Origin: Apodospora peruviana
Taxonomy: Eukaryota > Ascomycota > Sordariomycetes > Sordariales > Lasiosphaeriaceae
DNA length: 64,000 nucleotides
Direction of reading: 5' to 3'
Assembly: GCA_033439685.1 (NCBI GenBank)
Contig: JAUEDM010000003.1
Coordinates: 2,014,001 to 2,078,000 of the forward strand
The notes under the pieces are model-generated. The model had not been told where the DNA came from and ran no database searches. It saw only the letters and a list, made by a program, of their open reading frames with translations. The position numbers and the translations under genes are program-made. Shown piece after piece: positions 1 through 11,650 of the stretch (its first letter is position 1; each line of letters opens with the position of its first letter).

Positions 1-119
1 CAAACTCTCACCATCTTTGGGCGCAAGGCGACCCCTGCTTCGAGAACTCCAACAACAAAACTTGGGACTTCTTTTGTCTTTCTGCGGGGGTTTCATGCAG
101 GCGCCATCCGATTTCCAAC

Positions 120-3100
120 ATGACCAGGCCCGAGATTATTCGTGCCGGTAAGTCCATGCGCCGTCTGCCCTAGCTTCCCCTTCCCCGTGCGTTTCTTCAT
201 CTCCCCGACGCCGTCGCAACTTTGTGGCCCGGTTACTTTTCTGCGTGGCGTGGCTGGGCGTGGTTTCTGACCGTGCCTTGATGGTTCGTTTCTGTTCCTG
301 GTGCCCAGTCTGTCCTCCGTTCTGCCTCAGGCGTCTTGTCATCTCGTTTCCATTCCGGGTTTCCCGGGAATTCTTATTCATTCTTCTAACCCATGCCCGG
401 TTTATCCAGATTCGATCGACCTCCAAGACCGAGACGCGCCGTCTGCGAAGGGACATCACAAGCCGGCTGCCGACGGATCACTCGCTCCGCATCAGGCCGA
501 GACCCTTCGCGAGGTTGCGGCAGAGACTGCCGAGGAGAGGTTGCGCAGCCCGCGCGTCTCGTGGGTCAACGGTGACGTGGGCGATCTTCAACAATACGCC
601 GAGGATCTGGCTGCCGGCGTCGCCCAGTCCCTAAACAGCCAGCAGAGCGGTCCGCGAAACGCCAACGACATCTACACGCACGATACTATGCACGCCGGCC
701 CGCAGCAGGACGCGTTGGCCATTGCCCAGAATGGCGGATTGTCTGCGCACGATGCCGACGACGGCGATTTGGATGATACCGAAGTCGATATGGATGACGA
801 TATGATGGATAAGATTTCGAGTTCCCCCTCAATTGAGGATGGTGGGTCTACCTTGTTCCTTCCGCCTCTTCGTTCCAAAAAGCTTGACGCTCTGGGCCGA
901 GCGTCGTCCCCAAGCAGCCGTCCGGCTTCACCCCCAGTCAGTGATGTGAGGTCGTCCTCCCCATACCTCCAACATCCTGACCATCTGCCGCTATACCTCA
1001 AGGAGCAGCAAGCAGATTTGGCCCGTCCAGTTTCCCCTATTCGTCATCATCATCTTTACGGTGAGTTTCAAGCCCAGGATGTGGCGAATGGATCGCGATT
1101 GAGCAGTTCGTATGACTCTGTTACGTCCGTGAACGGCGACGACGAATCCGAGTTCCACATCAACGAACCGAAACCCTCTCTGTCCGAAGGAACGACGACC
1201 AAGACGGGAACATACGATGTGGGACGACCGGCATCTCCGATGACGGATATGTCTGAATCAAATAGCTACCAGCCAAGCCCGGGAGACCAGGGATTCTCCC
1301 GTTTAGAGATACTCGGAGCGAGTGCTCACGATGACAGAAACAGCGATGACCTCGACGTCATCGACGATTTTGACGACTCCGGGCTTACGGTACCCTACGA
1401 TTCGGATGGAGATGATGATGACGATTTTTCTAGCCTTGATGATGCTAGATGTCTCGACTCCGGGTGGGGGGGCGAATGCTTACAAGATACAGAGGATATC
1501 GATTTCGAGTTCGTCTACGCTCTCCATACCTTCGTTGCCACGGTCGAAGGACAAGCGAACGCGACGAAGGGCGATACTATGGTTCTCCTCGACGATTCCA
1601 ACAGCTATTGGTGGCTAGTGCGTGTCGTGAAAGACAGCAGCATTGGTAAGGGATAGACTCCAGGCCTTGCTGCCCGGTATAATGCTAACCTGGCCGGCTC
1701 TAGGCTACTTACCTGCAGAACACATCGAAACACCAACAGAGAGACTGGCCCGGCTAAACAAACACCGGAATATTGACGTAGGTTGAGTGCAAGATGTGTT
1801 TTCCCCTGACCTATCTGACGTGACCTCTTGTAGCTGTCTGCAACCATGCTTGGTGATCAGGCCGAAAAGTCGCGGAACCCTCTGAAGTCCGCTATCAAGA
1901 GGAGAAAAACCAAAACAGTCCAGTTCGCAGGTGAACAGATCGATTACTATGATCTCGACTACTCTACCGATGAAGAAGATTTGGAGACGGCATACTTTGC
2001 TGAGCAACAGCAGCAAGCTCAGCAGGTGCAGGAAGTATCACAGCGGGCGGCTGCCGAGGCCGAAGCCGAGGATGAAACGGCAAAAGTAGAACCGTTAAGA
2101 CCAAGATCGCAACAGAAAGAAACAAAGGCCGATTCGAAGAAACGGGAAGCTGGAGAAACAGACCCTTTAACAGGTGCTAGTCTGTCTCGGGACAGCGAGG
2201 AGATCTTCGAGACGAAGGCCGATGGACCGAAGAAAACGAGTGACGGAATTGTCCGCGATTCATTCTTTAAGGACGACACGGTCGAGACTAAGAAGATCAC
2301 CTTGACGCCAAATCTATTACGGGACGATAATGCTCCCAGGTCATCAAACGATTCTAGGGAGCTGAAGCAGCGTCCGAGCCTCGATAAGCTTGAAAAGGAT
2401 AGCGTGGTCGGCAAAGAAGACAAGAAGAAGAAGGACAAGAAAGAGAAGGAGAAGAAACCAAGCTCGATTCGGAGTTTCTTTTCCAGGAAGGATAAGAAGG
2501 TGAAAGGAGATGAAGACGACGATTCGTTTGGGAAGCGGTCAATGGATGCTGAGGTACAAGAGAAAGAAATGGAAGAGGAAGTACAGACGTCACCCGACAA
2601 GGCTTCAGGTCCACAAAGGAATCCTAGCAAACTGCAGAAGCAACAGCCGCGAACTGAACCGTCTCCGACCAGGAAGCCCGGCGGTAGCAACACCGGGAAG
2701 GAATCGGGTTTAGATGTGGCAGCATTCCTCTCTGAAGGAAAGCTCAACAGCGTGGCGAATGTGCCGCCGGCTTCGATGCGCATTGTTGAATCAGACTCGC
2801 CCGGGGGGAGTCCCCGAGAGCGAAATGGGAGCCGAGAACGATCGCCGCACTCAAACACTGCCGCCTCGAGGACACCAAATGGGGAGGTCCGGCCTCCCAA
2901 AGCCACGAAAGCGAAAATGCGCGTCGAGCTAGATGACTTTGACTCGGACGAAGACTATAGCCCCGAGCCGACACAGGAGGCCCCAGTAGCCAGGACGCAG
3001 GCGGGACAGCAGCGGTCCACGCAAGGTAGTTACTCGGATAGCTACCAACTAGGTCCGCAAGCAGCCGCAGCCGCAGCCACCCAGACGGCAAAGCCTACTG

Positions 3101-3630
3101 TATCAGCTGTCACGACCACTCCACCTCAGCAGCACGTGGAGCGTTTGTCGGAATCGCCTGTTCAGGTCTCTCCCGTCAATGTGGCAAACCCGCCGGCTCT
3201 GATGGTGGATACCTCAAGCCAAGAAGAGGACCGTTCTTCGTTGCGATCAACACCCTCCCCAGAACTCATCGAGCATGGGGGGGATGGAGACATGCGTGGC
3301 AACAAGGATTCCATGACGACGTCAACCTCCACCTCGACGATGTCGTGGAACGATGTGAACCTCCGAGCCTTCTTTGACTCGGGCTCCGAGATTCGGGATA
3401 TGCTGGTAGTAGTCTACGACAAGTCGGACGTTGCACCCGCTGGCCCCGAGCACCCGGTTGCCGGAACGTTATTCAAGGAGCCGAAGGCGGCGTTGGCGGA
3501 AATAACAACCGTGAGTCGAGCCATACTTGGGACTGTGATGACGTCTGCTAACTGGGATGCCTCTTAGCAACTCGACAACATGCTCGGCGACTGGTTAGCA
3601 CGCAAACAGAGGTCACGAGGAACTCTTTAA
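120..3630 (+). CDS. Tea4/TeaC/Bud14-like SH3 polarity protein
   Basis: This is a cell-end polarity factor that in relatives links microtubule tips to formins and protein phosphatase 1 at growing hyphal tips. Exons are 120-147, 410-1645, 1704-1777, 1834-3510 and 3568-3630, giving 1025 residues. An SH3 domain lies at about residues 377-432 and is followed by HIETPTERLARLNKH, a segment I recognise from this family. Residues 473-477 read KTVQF, an RVxF-type PP1 docking motif, just after a basic stretch. The rest is disordered and rich in acidic, Ser, Lys and Gln residues, with a Lys-rich run near 630-660. The first exon is only 28 nt; splicing restores MTRPEIIRA-DSIDLQD. The start at 120 is the first ATG of the spliced frame. 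The family call is strong; the exact exon ends are inferred from consensus sites. Confidence 0.88.
148..409 (+). other. First intron of the Tea4-like gene
   Basis: The donor is GTAAGT right after the ninth codon and the acceptor is TTTATCCAG. At 262 nt it is longer than the other introns of this gene (57-58 nt). Open frames run through it, so naive gene calls may start at the wrong ATG inside it. Long first introns close to the start codon are common in fungal polarity genes; no other function is visible. Confidence 0.75.
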
Positions 3631-4722
3631 CTTGACATACCTCTTCTGTAGTAGTCGTACTGCGATACATTCATTTGAACTTTTCCTTCTTTCTTTTGGC
3701 ACACCAAGCCGACTTTATACTCGTCCTTCTTTGATGCATTAATGCACTCATGACATGCGCGCATGGCTTAACTTTTTCTTTTTGTATCGGGCTTTTGGTC
3801 AGGCTAGGTTTTTGGGAACAGGCAGCAGGTGTCTTGGCTGGGTCTTTTTGATCTCCTTCGTTTCTTTCATTGTTACTGTTGTAGAAAGTGAACATCCCAG
3901 GCGTTGTCACTGGCTCGGAGTCACCGGTGTGTATCTCATGAAACTGAATTAAAGAACCACACGAGACGAGATGAAGCACCGGCCTGCCCCTACGATGGGA
4001 GGTTTGTGTGTGTTATCTATTTTCAATGATATATCTGGAGATGTCTTATATATATACATCCGTATCCCATATCGTTACATAATATCATATACTAAGGTGC
4101 CAAACTACTTTGGTGCCTGCCATTTGAGAAACGAAGGACAGATGAGCGCAGTACGAATACATCAGGCGTGTTTTTCTATTACGGATTAGCGATGGGTTGT
4201 TTCGCCAAGCTTCGCAAAAGGGGTACCGGTTTCTCTAACCCGATTCGTATTGAAGATCGGTGCAGAGCTTGGGTCATGCCACTTTCCGTCACCCGTTAGT
4301 TGGTTACGTAGGGTTCGGCGTATTACGTACGTACTTACCCAGGGTTCGGCGTTAGTTGGTTACGGGGTTTCCCCAAGGTTAGGAGTTCGGGTTGGATGGA
4401 ATATGTAATAATCAATTGGCGCTGATTGTGCTGCGATTTTCTGTTTATTTTAATTGTTTGTGATGGTGGCGGGTTAAGTGAAATGATACATTTTGGAGCA
4501 AGCCTTGCCCCGAGATGGTTAGAGCGCTCTCCTGGGTAAGGTTCAGCGCGTGGACCTCGGTAATATCATGGACTCTTTCACTATGTATATGTGGACAGCC
4601 CACCCCTGTTTCCCTTCACTCGTTCGTATGTAGTCTCAAGTCAGGTGGATATCTCATTATCTTTCTTAACTGACGCAAATTTCACCAATCTGTCTCGCAC
4701 GACGACATAGTTTACAGCAAAA
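3631..4722. other. Intergenic region, Tea4-like to MAPEG gene
   Basis: It holds the 3' UTR of the Tea4-like gene, then AT-rich sequence, a pair of interleaved short repeats (4294-4364), a tRNA-like relic (4510-4560) and the MAPEG promoter. No open frame here looks coding. Confidence 0.6.
4294..4364. repeat. Two interleaved short direct repeats
   Basis: CGTTAGTTGGTTACG occurs at 4294-4308 and 4350-4364. AGGGTTCGGCG occurs at 4310-4320 and 4341-4351. The two units appear in the order A-B then B-A, separated by an ACGTACGTAC stretch. This is not a simple tandem duplication; it may be the remnant of a repeat or of a small rearrangement. Confidence 0.6.
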
Positions 4723-5537
4723 ATGGCCTCCCTTATTGACATTAACTCGACCAATTGGTCTCTGTACTCGGTAAGTTTGACAGAGACTCGCTCAATGACG
4801 TTTGCGCGTCGTGGGTGTTATAGCTTCCATTTGTTGTCGTCACATATAAATAATACAGAAGCCTGCCTGACTGACACTCTGGAAAAGATCCCGGCGGCCT
4901 TTGCGCTTGTCATGATCCCGCACTTTTACGCAAACACGGCGGCGGGCAAGAACTACGATTTGGCCAAGTATGTTGGCTTTGGCTATCATCTATCTGCCTA
5001 CCTGATCCATCTTTTTTGGTAGAACGAAGACTGACTGTTTTATCAAAATCAAAACAGCCCCGGCAAGACCCTGGAACACTTGGCCAAGGACACCACCTTT
5101 AACAAAGCGGTACGTCCTTTATTACTTCTTTTCCAGCTCGCTGGTGACCCTGCTGCTCTCAAGGCTCTTGTTCTGTCAGGTAGACTGGGAGGAAGTGGAT
5201 AAAAACAGAATATTCTGACACTCACATACCTGGTATATAGGCCCTCGCACGCATCACCCGCGCCAAAGCGGCCGTCAACAACGGCTTCGAGACGCTCGCC
5301 TTCTTCGCGGGCGGCGTGGTTGCCGCCAACGCGGCCGGCGTCCCGACCGCCAAGCTCAACAAGCTCGCTCTGGGCTACCTCGCCTCGCGCGTGCTCTACA
5401 ATTACGTCTACGTGATCTTGCAGGACAACAAGAAGTTTGCCGGCCTGCGCAGCCTTATCTGGATTGTGGGTGTCAGCATCATCTTTGCGCTCTATATCTC
5501 TGCCGGAAACTTGTTGAATGCTAAGCTGGCTCTATAG
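4723..5537 (+). CDS. MAPEG-family integral membrane protein
   Basis: MAPEG proteins are small membrane proteins of eicosanoid and glutathione metabolism, including microsomal glutathione transferases; the fungal members are mostly uncharacterised. Exons 4723-4770, 4888-4967, 5058-5109 and 5241-5537 join to 158 residues. Hydrophobic helices are visible at about residues 15-30 (SIPAAFALVMIPHFYA), 70-90, 100-120 and 130-150. The region around AALARITRAKAAVNNGFETL matches the family's conserved R-A-x-x-N-x-x-E core, which lines the glutathione site in characterised members. All introns are short with standard ends, the second being GTATGT...ACAG. It converges on the GH131 gene with only about 226 bp between stop codons. 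The family is clear; substrate and reaction are not. Confidence 0.85.
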
Positions 5538-5763
5538 ACCTTGGCTTGTGTACACGTGTGTGTCTGTATGTGGCGCTGTGTGTATATATACGTACCGTAT
5601 ATACTAGTGAGAGAACAGGGGCTGTAGATAATGATAGCAAACATATATACAACCACATCCACCATCACCGCCATTTCAAGTCAGTAGATATCAATCACAT
5701 CACAGCATTGTCTTGCCAGGCCCAATCCCACATCCAACCTCGTCGGATAATCTTGGGTCTCAT

Positions 5764-6687
5764 TTCTAGGTAGTCATCCAATCAGTTTTTTGCAATGTCG
5801 CAAAATGGAAACATCAAACAGGACAGGACAGGAGACGAGACTCACAAGGCCCACCAATAGCAATGGTGATGGTACCCGTCTCGATAAAGACGCCAGAGAA
5901 GTAAAAGTCCTCGTTGGTGTCGGAGTAGCCGGACCGCGGCAGCTCGAGCACGCCGAGATGCCAGTCGGCTCCGTTGGACGAGGTCGAGGCCGACACCGGG
6001 GCGACCGTTTGCTTCAGCGGCGCGGCGCCCTCGGAGTGCCAGAAGCCGACTTTGTTGGCGCCGAAGTCCTGATAGTCCAAGGTTAGAATTGACGACCTGG
6101 AATAACAAGGGGTCAAAACATACAATCTCATAAGCAATATTATGCCAAACCCCCGCCTTCCACTCCGTCTTCCACTGGCTCTTGCCACCCGTCATCCACT
6201 GCAGGTTTGGGTTGCTTGTCCCCTGCTCACCACTGATCCACCCATACTTCAACTCGGTAAAGTGGCTCTCAAAGAAACAAATCTGGTGCTCGCGGTTCAC
6301 CGAAGGCGCGTTCGTGTCCTTGCGCATGATGCTGAAATGGTAATACACTTTGCCGGAAGCGATCGACGCTTTCGTCTGGGGGATCAGCTCAATGCGCCGC
6401 ATGTTCTGCCCGTTCCAGAAGGCCGTGCTGTCGAGCGTGAATTTGGCGCCTTGTTTGGACACCGTATCCGCCGGGTTCTTGTAGTCCGGCGACAGGGAAA
6501 TGTACTTGTCGACCGTGCCTGAGCCGTGGATATAGTACTGGTAGGGCCCGACTTGGTTGCTCCAGCTCCACTTATTGAGGTCGGCCGCCGACGTAAAGTC
6601 GTTGAAGCGCCCGTCCCAGATCACCGCCGCTTCGGTCAACGAGGTGGCCGCCGCCAGGGCGGTGGCGAGAAATGTGCCGCTTTTCAT
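5764..6687 (-). CDS. GH131 family beta-glucanase, secreted
   Basis: GH131 enzymes, first described from Podospora anserina, hydrolyse beta-1,3/1,6- and beta-1,4-glucans and act outside the cell on plant or fungal wall glucan. The start at 6687 begins a signal peptide of about 20 residues (MKSGTFLATALAAATSLTEA). The catalytic domain fills the rest, with the family-like segments VIWDGRFNDF, NMRRIELIPQTKA, NREHQICFFESHF and WHNIAYEIDFGANKVGFWH. The Glu residues in RRIELIP and NREHQ are the best catalytic candidates (inference). Exons on the minus strand are 6687-6124 and 6068-5846, then a probable intron (5845-5766) that splits the stop codon and leaves two bases at 5765-5764. That gives 262 residues ending IAIGGP. 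If the intron is kept, the protein ends ten residues later at 5814. There is no C-terminal CBM1. Confidence 0.85.
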
Positions 6688-7763
6688 CTTGGGCCTGGAC
6701 TGTACAGTTTGGCTAAGGTAAGGTAGGTATAGACTCCGAGCAAAGGAGACTAGGAGCAGCCAAGGTAGGAGGAACCTAGGTGAATAAAAAAAACAGAAGC
6801 CAAAACGGAACAGCCACATAGCTCAAGTTACCAGGCTTGGTCGATATTATATACCAACATAACCATCCCTCCCTGACATTTTCATCCGCCTTGGCGTTAC
6901 AAACCGTTTGCTCAAGTCGCGCTGGGATACCGTATAGTGAAAACGGCAGTGGATTTGTTCGTGGTAATCTGGGACAGAGGGAGGACGGTCCGCTACTGGG
7001 GAACGGTATCCCGAGTCCAATTTGCGGATGGCCGCCTCCGACCTCACGAGTCAGAAAGGAGGGCCATATACCACATTACTTTATGGGCGTCAAGCTTCTT
7101 GTATTTTAGCCTGTAAGACTCGAAGTCGCTCAACCCCACAAAGTTGATCTATTGAGGGGCTGCGATACTGCAGAGTATATAGCATGTAAAGAATCATCCC
7201 GATTGCGTTTGGTTAGGAGGTGGGAATGCAAAGAGACGTGATTTGCTGTGTAGGTGTTCAGGACGCACCAAGTTGAGAACAAAGGGAATTAGGGTTCAAC
7301 TCCTCTATTGCGAATATCACTCAACCATCTTGCAGCTACCTAGATCACCTGCATCACCTGTACTGTATTCCAAACGATCAAAACAAACAATTGAGCAATG
7401 AAACAATGAAACAAGGAGACTTGTGTGTATGCGCAACGACCAAAATACAATCAAATCGGGATTAGACAACCCCCAGTGATCAGCGAGGAAAGAGGAAAAC
7501 CGAGAAAAAGGAACGAGGGAAAGGAAACTATCCGAACTCCTCCAAACAAAGGGACCAGTTGGACTTGGCTGTTTCCACTCTGTGGCAATGTAATCCATGC
7601 AGCTGATGTATCTTTTGCATCCCATGCCGTTCATCCCCATTACCTGGTAAAGCTCGTCACCAAATCACTTGTCTTCACATACCTTGTGTATTATAGTGGG
7701 GGCTGCCCAACGGGCTTCTTTCTGTTTATGTCTCTGATACTTGATCCATTCAGCACACGCTTT
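6688..7763. other. Intergenic region upstream of GH131 gene
   Basis: It contains the promoter of the GH131 gene on the right of its start and the 3' UTR of the sucrose transporter. A run of TAAGGTAAGGTAGGTA lies about 25-45 nt upstream of the GH131 ATG, with a CCTAGG nearby. I see no supportable gene. Confidence 0.5.
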
Positions 7764-9943
7764 TCAGTACTCCACGCCACTGAAGCTCTTATTACGAACC
7801 AAGGAAGCACGTTCCAGACTCGCCCTGGGAAGTTGCTCCATTGACCGAGTGCGGCTGTGGGCTGTGCTTGGACGTGAAATGGCGAATTCGCCTTCCTCAA
7901 TAGCACTCAAGGGTTCCGTCGGATGATCCGGCTCATCTTTGATCCGGTGGATGAACAGGGCCGAGATTAGTACCGTGATGCCACCCAAAGCAAGGACAAT
8001 GGCAATGCTGTGATCGCCAGGCGTACCACGGGGCTTCTGGAAAAAGCGGAAGATGATGCTGCTCACAACTGTGGCGATGATCTGCGGCGCAGCGATAGCC
8101 ATATTGTGGATGCCCAAGATGACGCCGGCCTGATCAGAGGCTTCTTCGTCATTCTCGGCAAGATCGCCATCACGGTTCTCGTCAGACGAGTATCCGTCCA
8201 ACGAAGCAACAGGACCATGGGTGGGCGACCCGTTGCGCTGTTGTTGGGCACGTCGCAACTCATCGCGCTTTGAGATCTCGGCGCTGATGATGGCCCACGG
8301 AGCCCAGAGGGTGAGCGCCCAAGTGATACCCACAAGGCCAATGAGCACAGTGGCTGCTGTGACGGTACGGACGAAGACTGTGCAGAGCATGCTTCCCGTG
8401 AAGAGGATCTGGGAGAACATCCATGCACGACGCAGGGTGAAACCAGGGATAACCAGATAGTCCATCCATGACCTCTGTTCGTCCTCGTAATCCATGAGAG
8501 ATGCCGCAGACTCGCCAGCACCCTCAGTACCCTCCACCGGTTGGGTATCGTAAGTCGGCGCAATAAAAAAGGGCAAGAAGACGTTCGTTGCGAGACTTGT
8601 GATTGCGAATATCAGTAGGGCAAAAGTTCCCACCTGCGTCGCTTTTTCGTAAAGGGCATCAAGCTCCTCCTTGGTCATGTTGGGATTTTCCTCGAGGAAT
8701 GGCTCGGCGAATATCTCACCGATATAGGAGGATGTGTAAAACAGCATAGGGAAGAAGCCAATCCAAGCGCAAAACTGGACCTGGCAAACCTTCTTGGTCT
8801 GAGGAGGGAGTCTCTTGATCGATGTGACGATTTTCCGGAAGAAGGCCATCACGCCAGGCTTGTCATTCGCAGGAGGTCCTTCAAGTCGCGGATCCCTCTC
8901 TCGGATCACCAAGCAGCTCGAGACGACAGTGACAGCAAGGGTAATGCTGGCGATGCCGCAGAGATCTTTGAATTGGGTATCACCGAGCCACCAGAACATG
9001 GGGGAGAGGTTGATGTAACCGGCCATGTACCCAATGATGTTGCCCAGACCGACGAACCTACTTGCCATCGCATTTGCTTGCTCTGCAGGAATGTGTTAGT
9101 GATGTATCCACAACTGCCAGGACGCGTTTGTTTCTGACCTTGCTGGTGGGTTGGCGCGCAGTCAACAATGAAGGCGCGAATCGCCGCTTGAACTATCGCA
9201 GTGATACCGGTTAGCAGTGTCCTCGCCCTCGGCAAATCCGCACATAACTAACCAGTGTTGATGGCGAAATCTAGGATATAGATCCAAACCACTGCGGTGA
9301 TGATAATCATTATCTTCACGCCATGCGACTCTGGGTCCACGCCAAAGAGCCCAAAAAACCCAGCAACGATCTCCCTGGTCCAGGCAAGAAACATCAAGGA
9401 CAGAATCGTGGCCACTGTGCCTGCTAGCATGAAGGGCTTGCGCTTGCCCCATCGGATGCGACAGTTATCGCTCAACATGCCGACATAGGGCTGCACCAGT
9501 GTTCCCGACAGCGGACCAGCAATCCAGACCAAGGCCATGAGCGATTTGCTGATGCCAAGGGAAAGCAGGTAGGGAGAACCTGCGGACATCTCAACGGACC
9601 AAGCAATCTGCAAGCCGCCAATGCTTATCGTCAAGAGTATGATATACCAGATGTTTTTGGTTGCCTGGTACTGTTCCTCTGTGTCTGCGGCTGGGCCATC
9701 GAGGAAGCCATCGCCTTCATTAGAGGCTGGCGAAAGGAGCGGCGATGCTTCATTGAGGGCGTCGGACCGATGGTGGACAATCGTTTGCTGAATCTGCTCA
9801 TTGTGACGAGCGGTGATCGCGTGTGTAGTGGTCTCGGTGTTCTTGCCGCTTGCTTTGGAGGCCGGTGGTCGAATCTCATCACCTGCGGGGCGGGCCCGAT
9901 CTGGATGCTCTACTAACGACGACGTCATGCGGAAACAAGGCAA
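7764..9943 (-). CDS. Sucrose/alpha-glucoside transporter, GPH/MFS type
   Basis: This is a plasma-membrane proton-coupled disaccharide transporter related to fission yeast Sut1 and plant SUT proteins. Exons on the minus strand are 9943 (or 9928)-9253, 9192-9139 and 9082-7764, giving 682-687 residues. About twelve hydrophobic helices are visible. Between helices 2 and 3 is VGMLSDNCRIRWGKRKPF, the GPH loop motif. Helix 1 begins near IWYIILLTISIGGLQIAWSV. A long cytosolic loop rich in Glu and Asp sits between helices near residues 425-530. The second exon is only 54 nt (QAAIRAFIVDCAPTHQQ), a conserved transport segment that confirms the splicing. Two in-frame ATGs (9943 and 9928) could start it; I cannot separate them. 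The hydrophilic N-terminus of about 100 residues is typical of the group. Exact substrate is inferred. Confidence 0.87.
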
Positions 9944-11650
9944 ACGGCGCGTTCAAGCGTCTCTCGACCGCCTCCAACGGACGATGTTTGGCAGTTGTTC
10001 GGATTCAGTGGCTCTCGTGCTTCGGAAAACGATCGACAGAAGTCGGCTTGACCACAATCGTCCGGTGTTGTGTCTGGTTGTGACGATAACTTCAATGAAT
10101 CGCCTTTGGATGAGGAGAGATTGCGACAACGGTCGGGAAGTTGACGATGGGTTCCCCACGATGTTTCGAAGCTATAAAACAATCGAATATGAAATAATGG
10201 AAAGCGCCGTTGTGCAGGAAATAGGTAGTCTTTGATCGTCGAGTGGCCTGTAGAAGTCCGCAGTTCAGGCAAGCCTCACGACATGCGGTCAAGTCAAAGG
10301 ATGCCACGAGACCTTGGTTGGGGTCAATTGGCGTGGTCTGGCAGGAGACGGTCGGATGATTGGGGGACGGCTTCAGCTAGCACAGTAACAGCTAAAACCC
10401 CGTGGTAACCGTAATCGGCCGATCGATGATGCACTATCAATAAGGCGGGCGGGTTCCGGATTGAATAAGAATGCGAGACAACTGCAGACAAAGTCGACGA
10501 TCCGACCAGTCCGGGATGCAGCAAGGCCCGATATTCAACAAATAGATTGCCGTTCGATACACAGATGACACCTTAGAGGTAGTTGGTGCCCGCTGAGGAC
10601 GAATGCAAGCTGCGTGACAAGAAGTAGAGAAAGAGGGCGATATTACATGGAAGGGCGATGTATAGGGGTTTAAGGATTGCCCGGAGAGGAAGCCTAGAGA
10701 GAGCTGTGAGGGGGACGGGACACTGGAGTCTGGGGTTATTAGTGCCGCATCACTCCCACAGGTCGGCTGGAGCCAGAGCGGAGGGGTGTGGGGTGGTCAG
10801 CTTGCCAGCGAAAGACAAAACAACCTCTCTGGAAGACCTTCAATACAAAAGTAGTCCCGCGACCGGATCTCGACGAGATGCATGCCGATGCTGTCGTTTT
10901 CGCGTTAGCAGGACACGAGCTGGCAGACCGTCCTCTTTCAGAATCGAGTCTCGACGTACTCACATATGTGTGCAACTAAGGTAGATAAGGTACAGCTCCA
11001 AAAACTGGGAAAAAATCAATCAGTAGGTACGTAGTGGAGTTAATGAGAGGCCATATAAGTCACAAAACTGCATCGATGTCGAACATTGCACGGCTTCCAG
11101 GCCAAAATATTGCGAAATAATATCTTATCCTTCAACCTGGTGACTCCATTCCCAGCTAGGCACATGCCAGGTCATTTAAGTTTTATATTCCGTACAGTAA
11201 CTTAGCATATCTTGGCTTTTGCGGAGGGGCGTTCGACGTACGGCAACATCCTTGACACCTTGTTTGAGCCAATCCCTGCCGCCCCCTTTTGAGGTAGGTG
11301 TGGCTTTGCTAGGTTGGGGGCTTGGCAAGGTCAGCCTGGTCAATGGTGACAGCCTTGCACCAGCCTGTGGCACTACCAAAGGATCGGGAAACCTGTCGAC
11401 TTCGTCAGCCAACCAGAACCGAACAGGACAAGAACGCGACGACCAGGTCGAATTCAATGTCAGACTCGTAACGCTTAATCCAACGTCCGCAAACTCCACC
11501 ATTTTGATGCCTCGTAACCTTCTAAGTCATTGCTGTCGCTCTGCAGCGAGCACCGCGCCTTCGTCTGTGCAAATTACCCGGTAACTGGGAAGCCCAGCCC
11601 AGCCAGGCCAGGCCACCAAGTCAAGAGGCTGCGCCGAGCCGACGACGATC
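9944..11650. other. Divergent promoter region, transporter and exchanger
   Basis: This 1.7 kb stretch separates the start codons of the sucrose transporter (minus) and the Na+/H+ exchanger (plus). It includes a GTGGGG at 10788-10793 that fits the CreA consensus SYGGRG, so carbon repression of the transporter is possible (inference). TAGGTACGTAG is at 11024-11034. Short open frames here lack coding character. Confidence 0.45.

Noticed and set aside
2019..2906. 295-codon minus-strand frame
   Set aside because: It is the codon-aligned antisense of the Tea4-like disordered region. Its Ser/Phe/Leu-rich product is the expected mirror of a Lys/Glu-rich frame.
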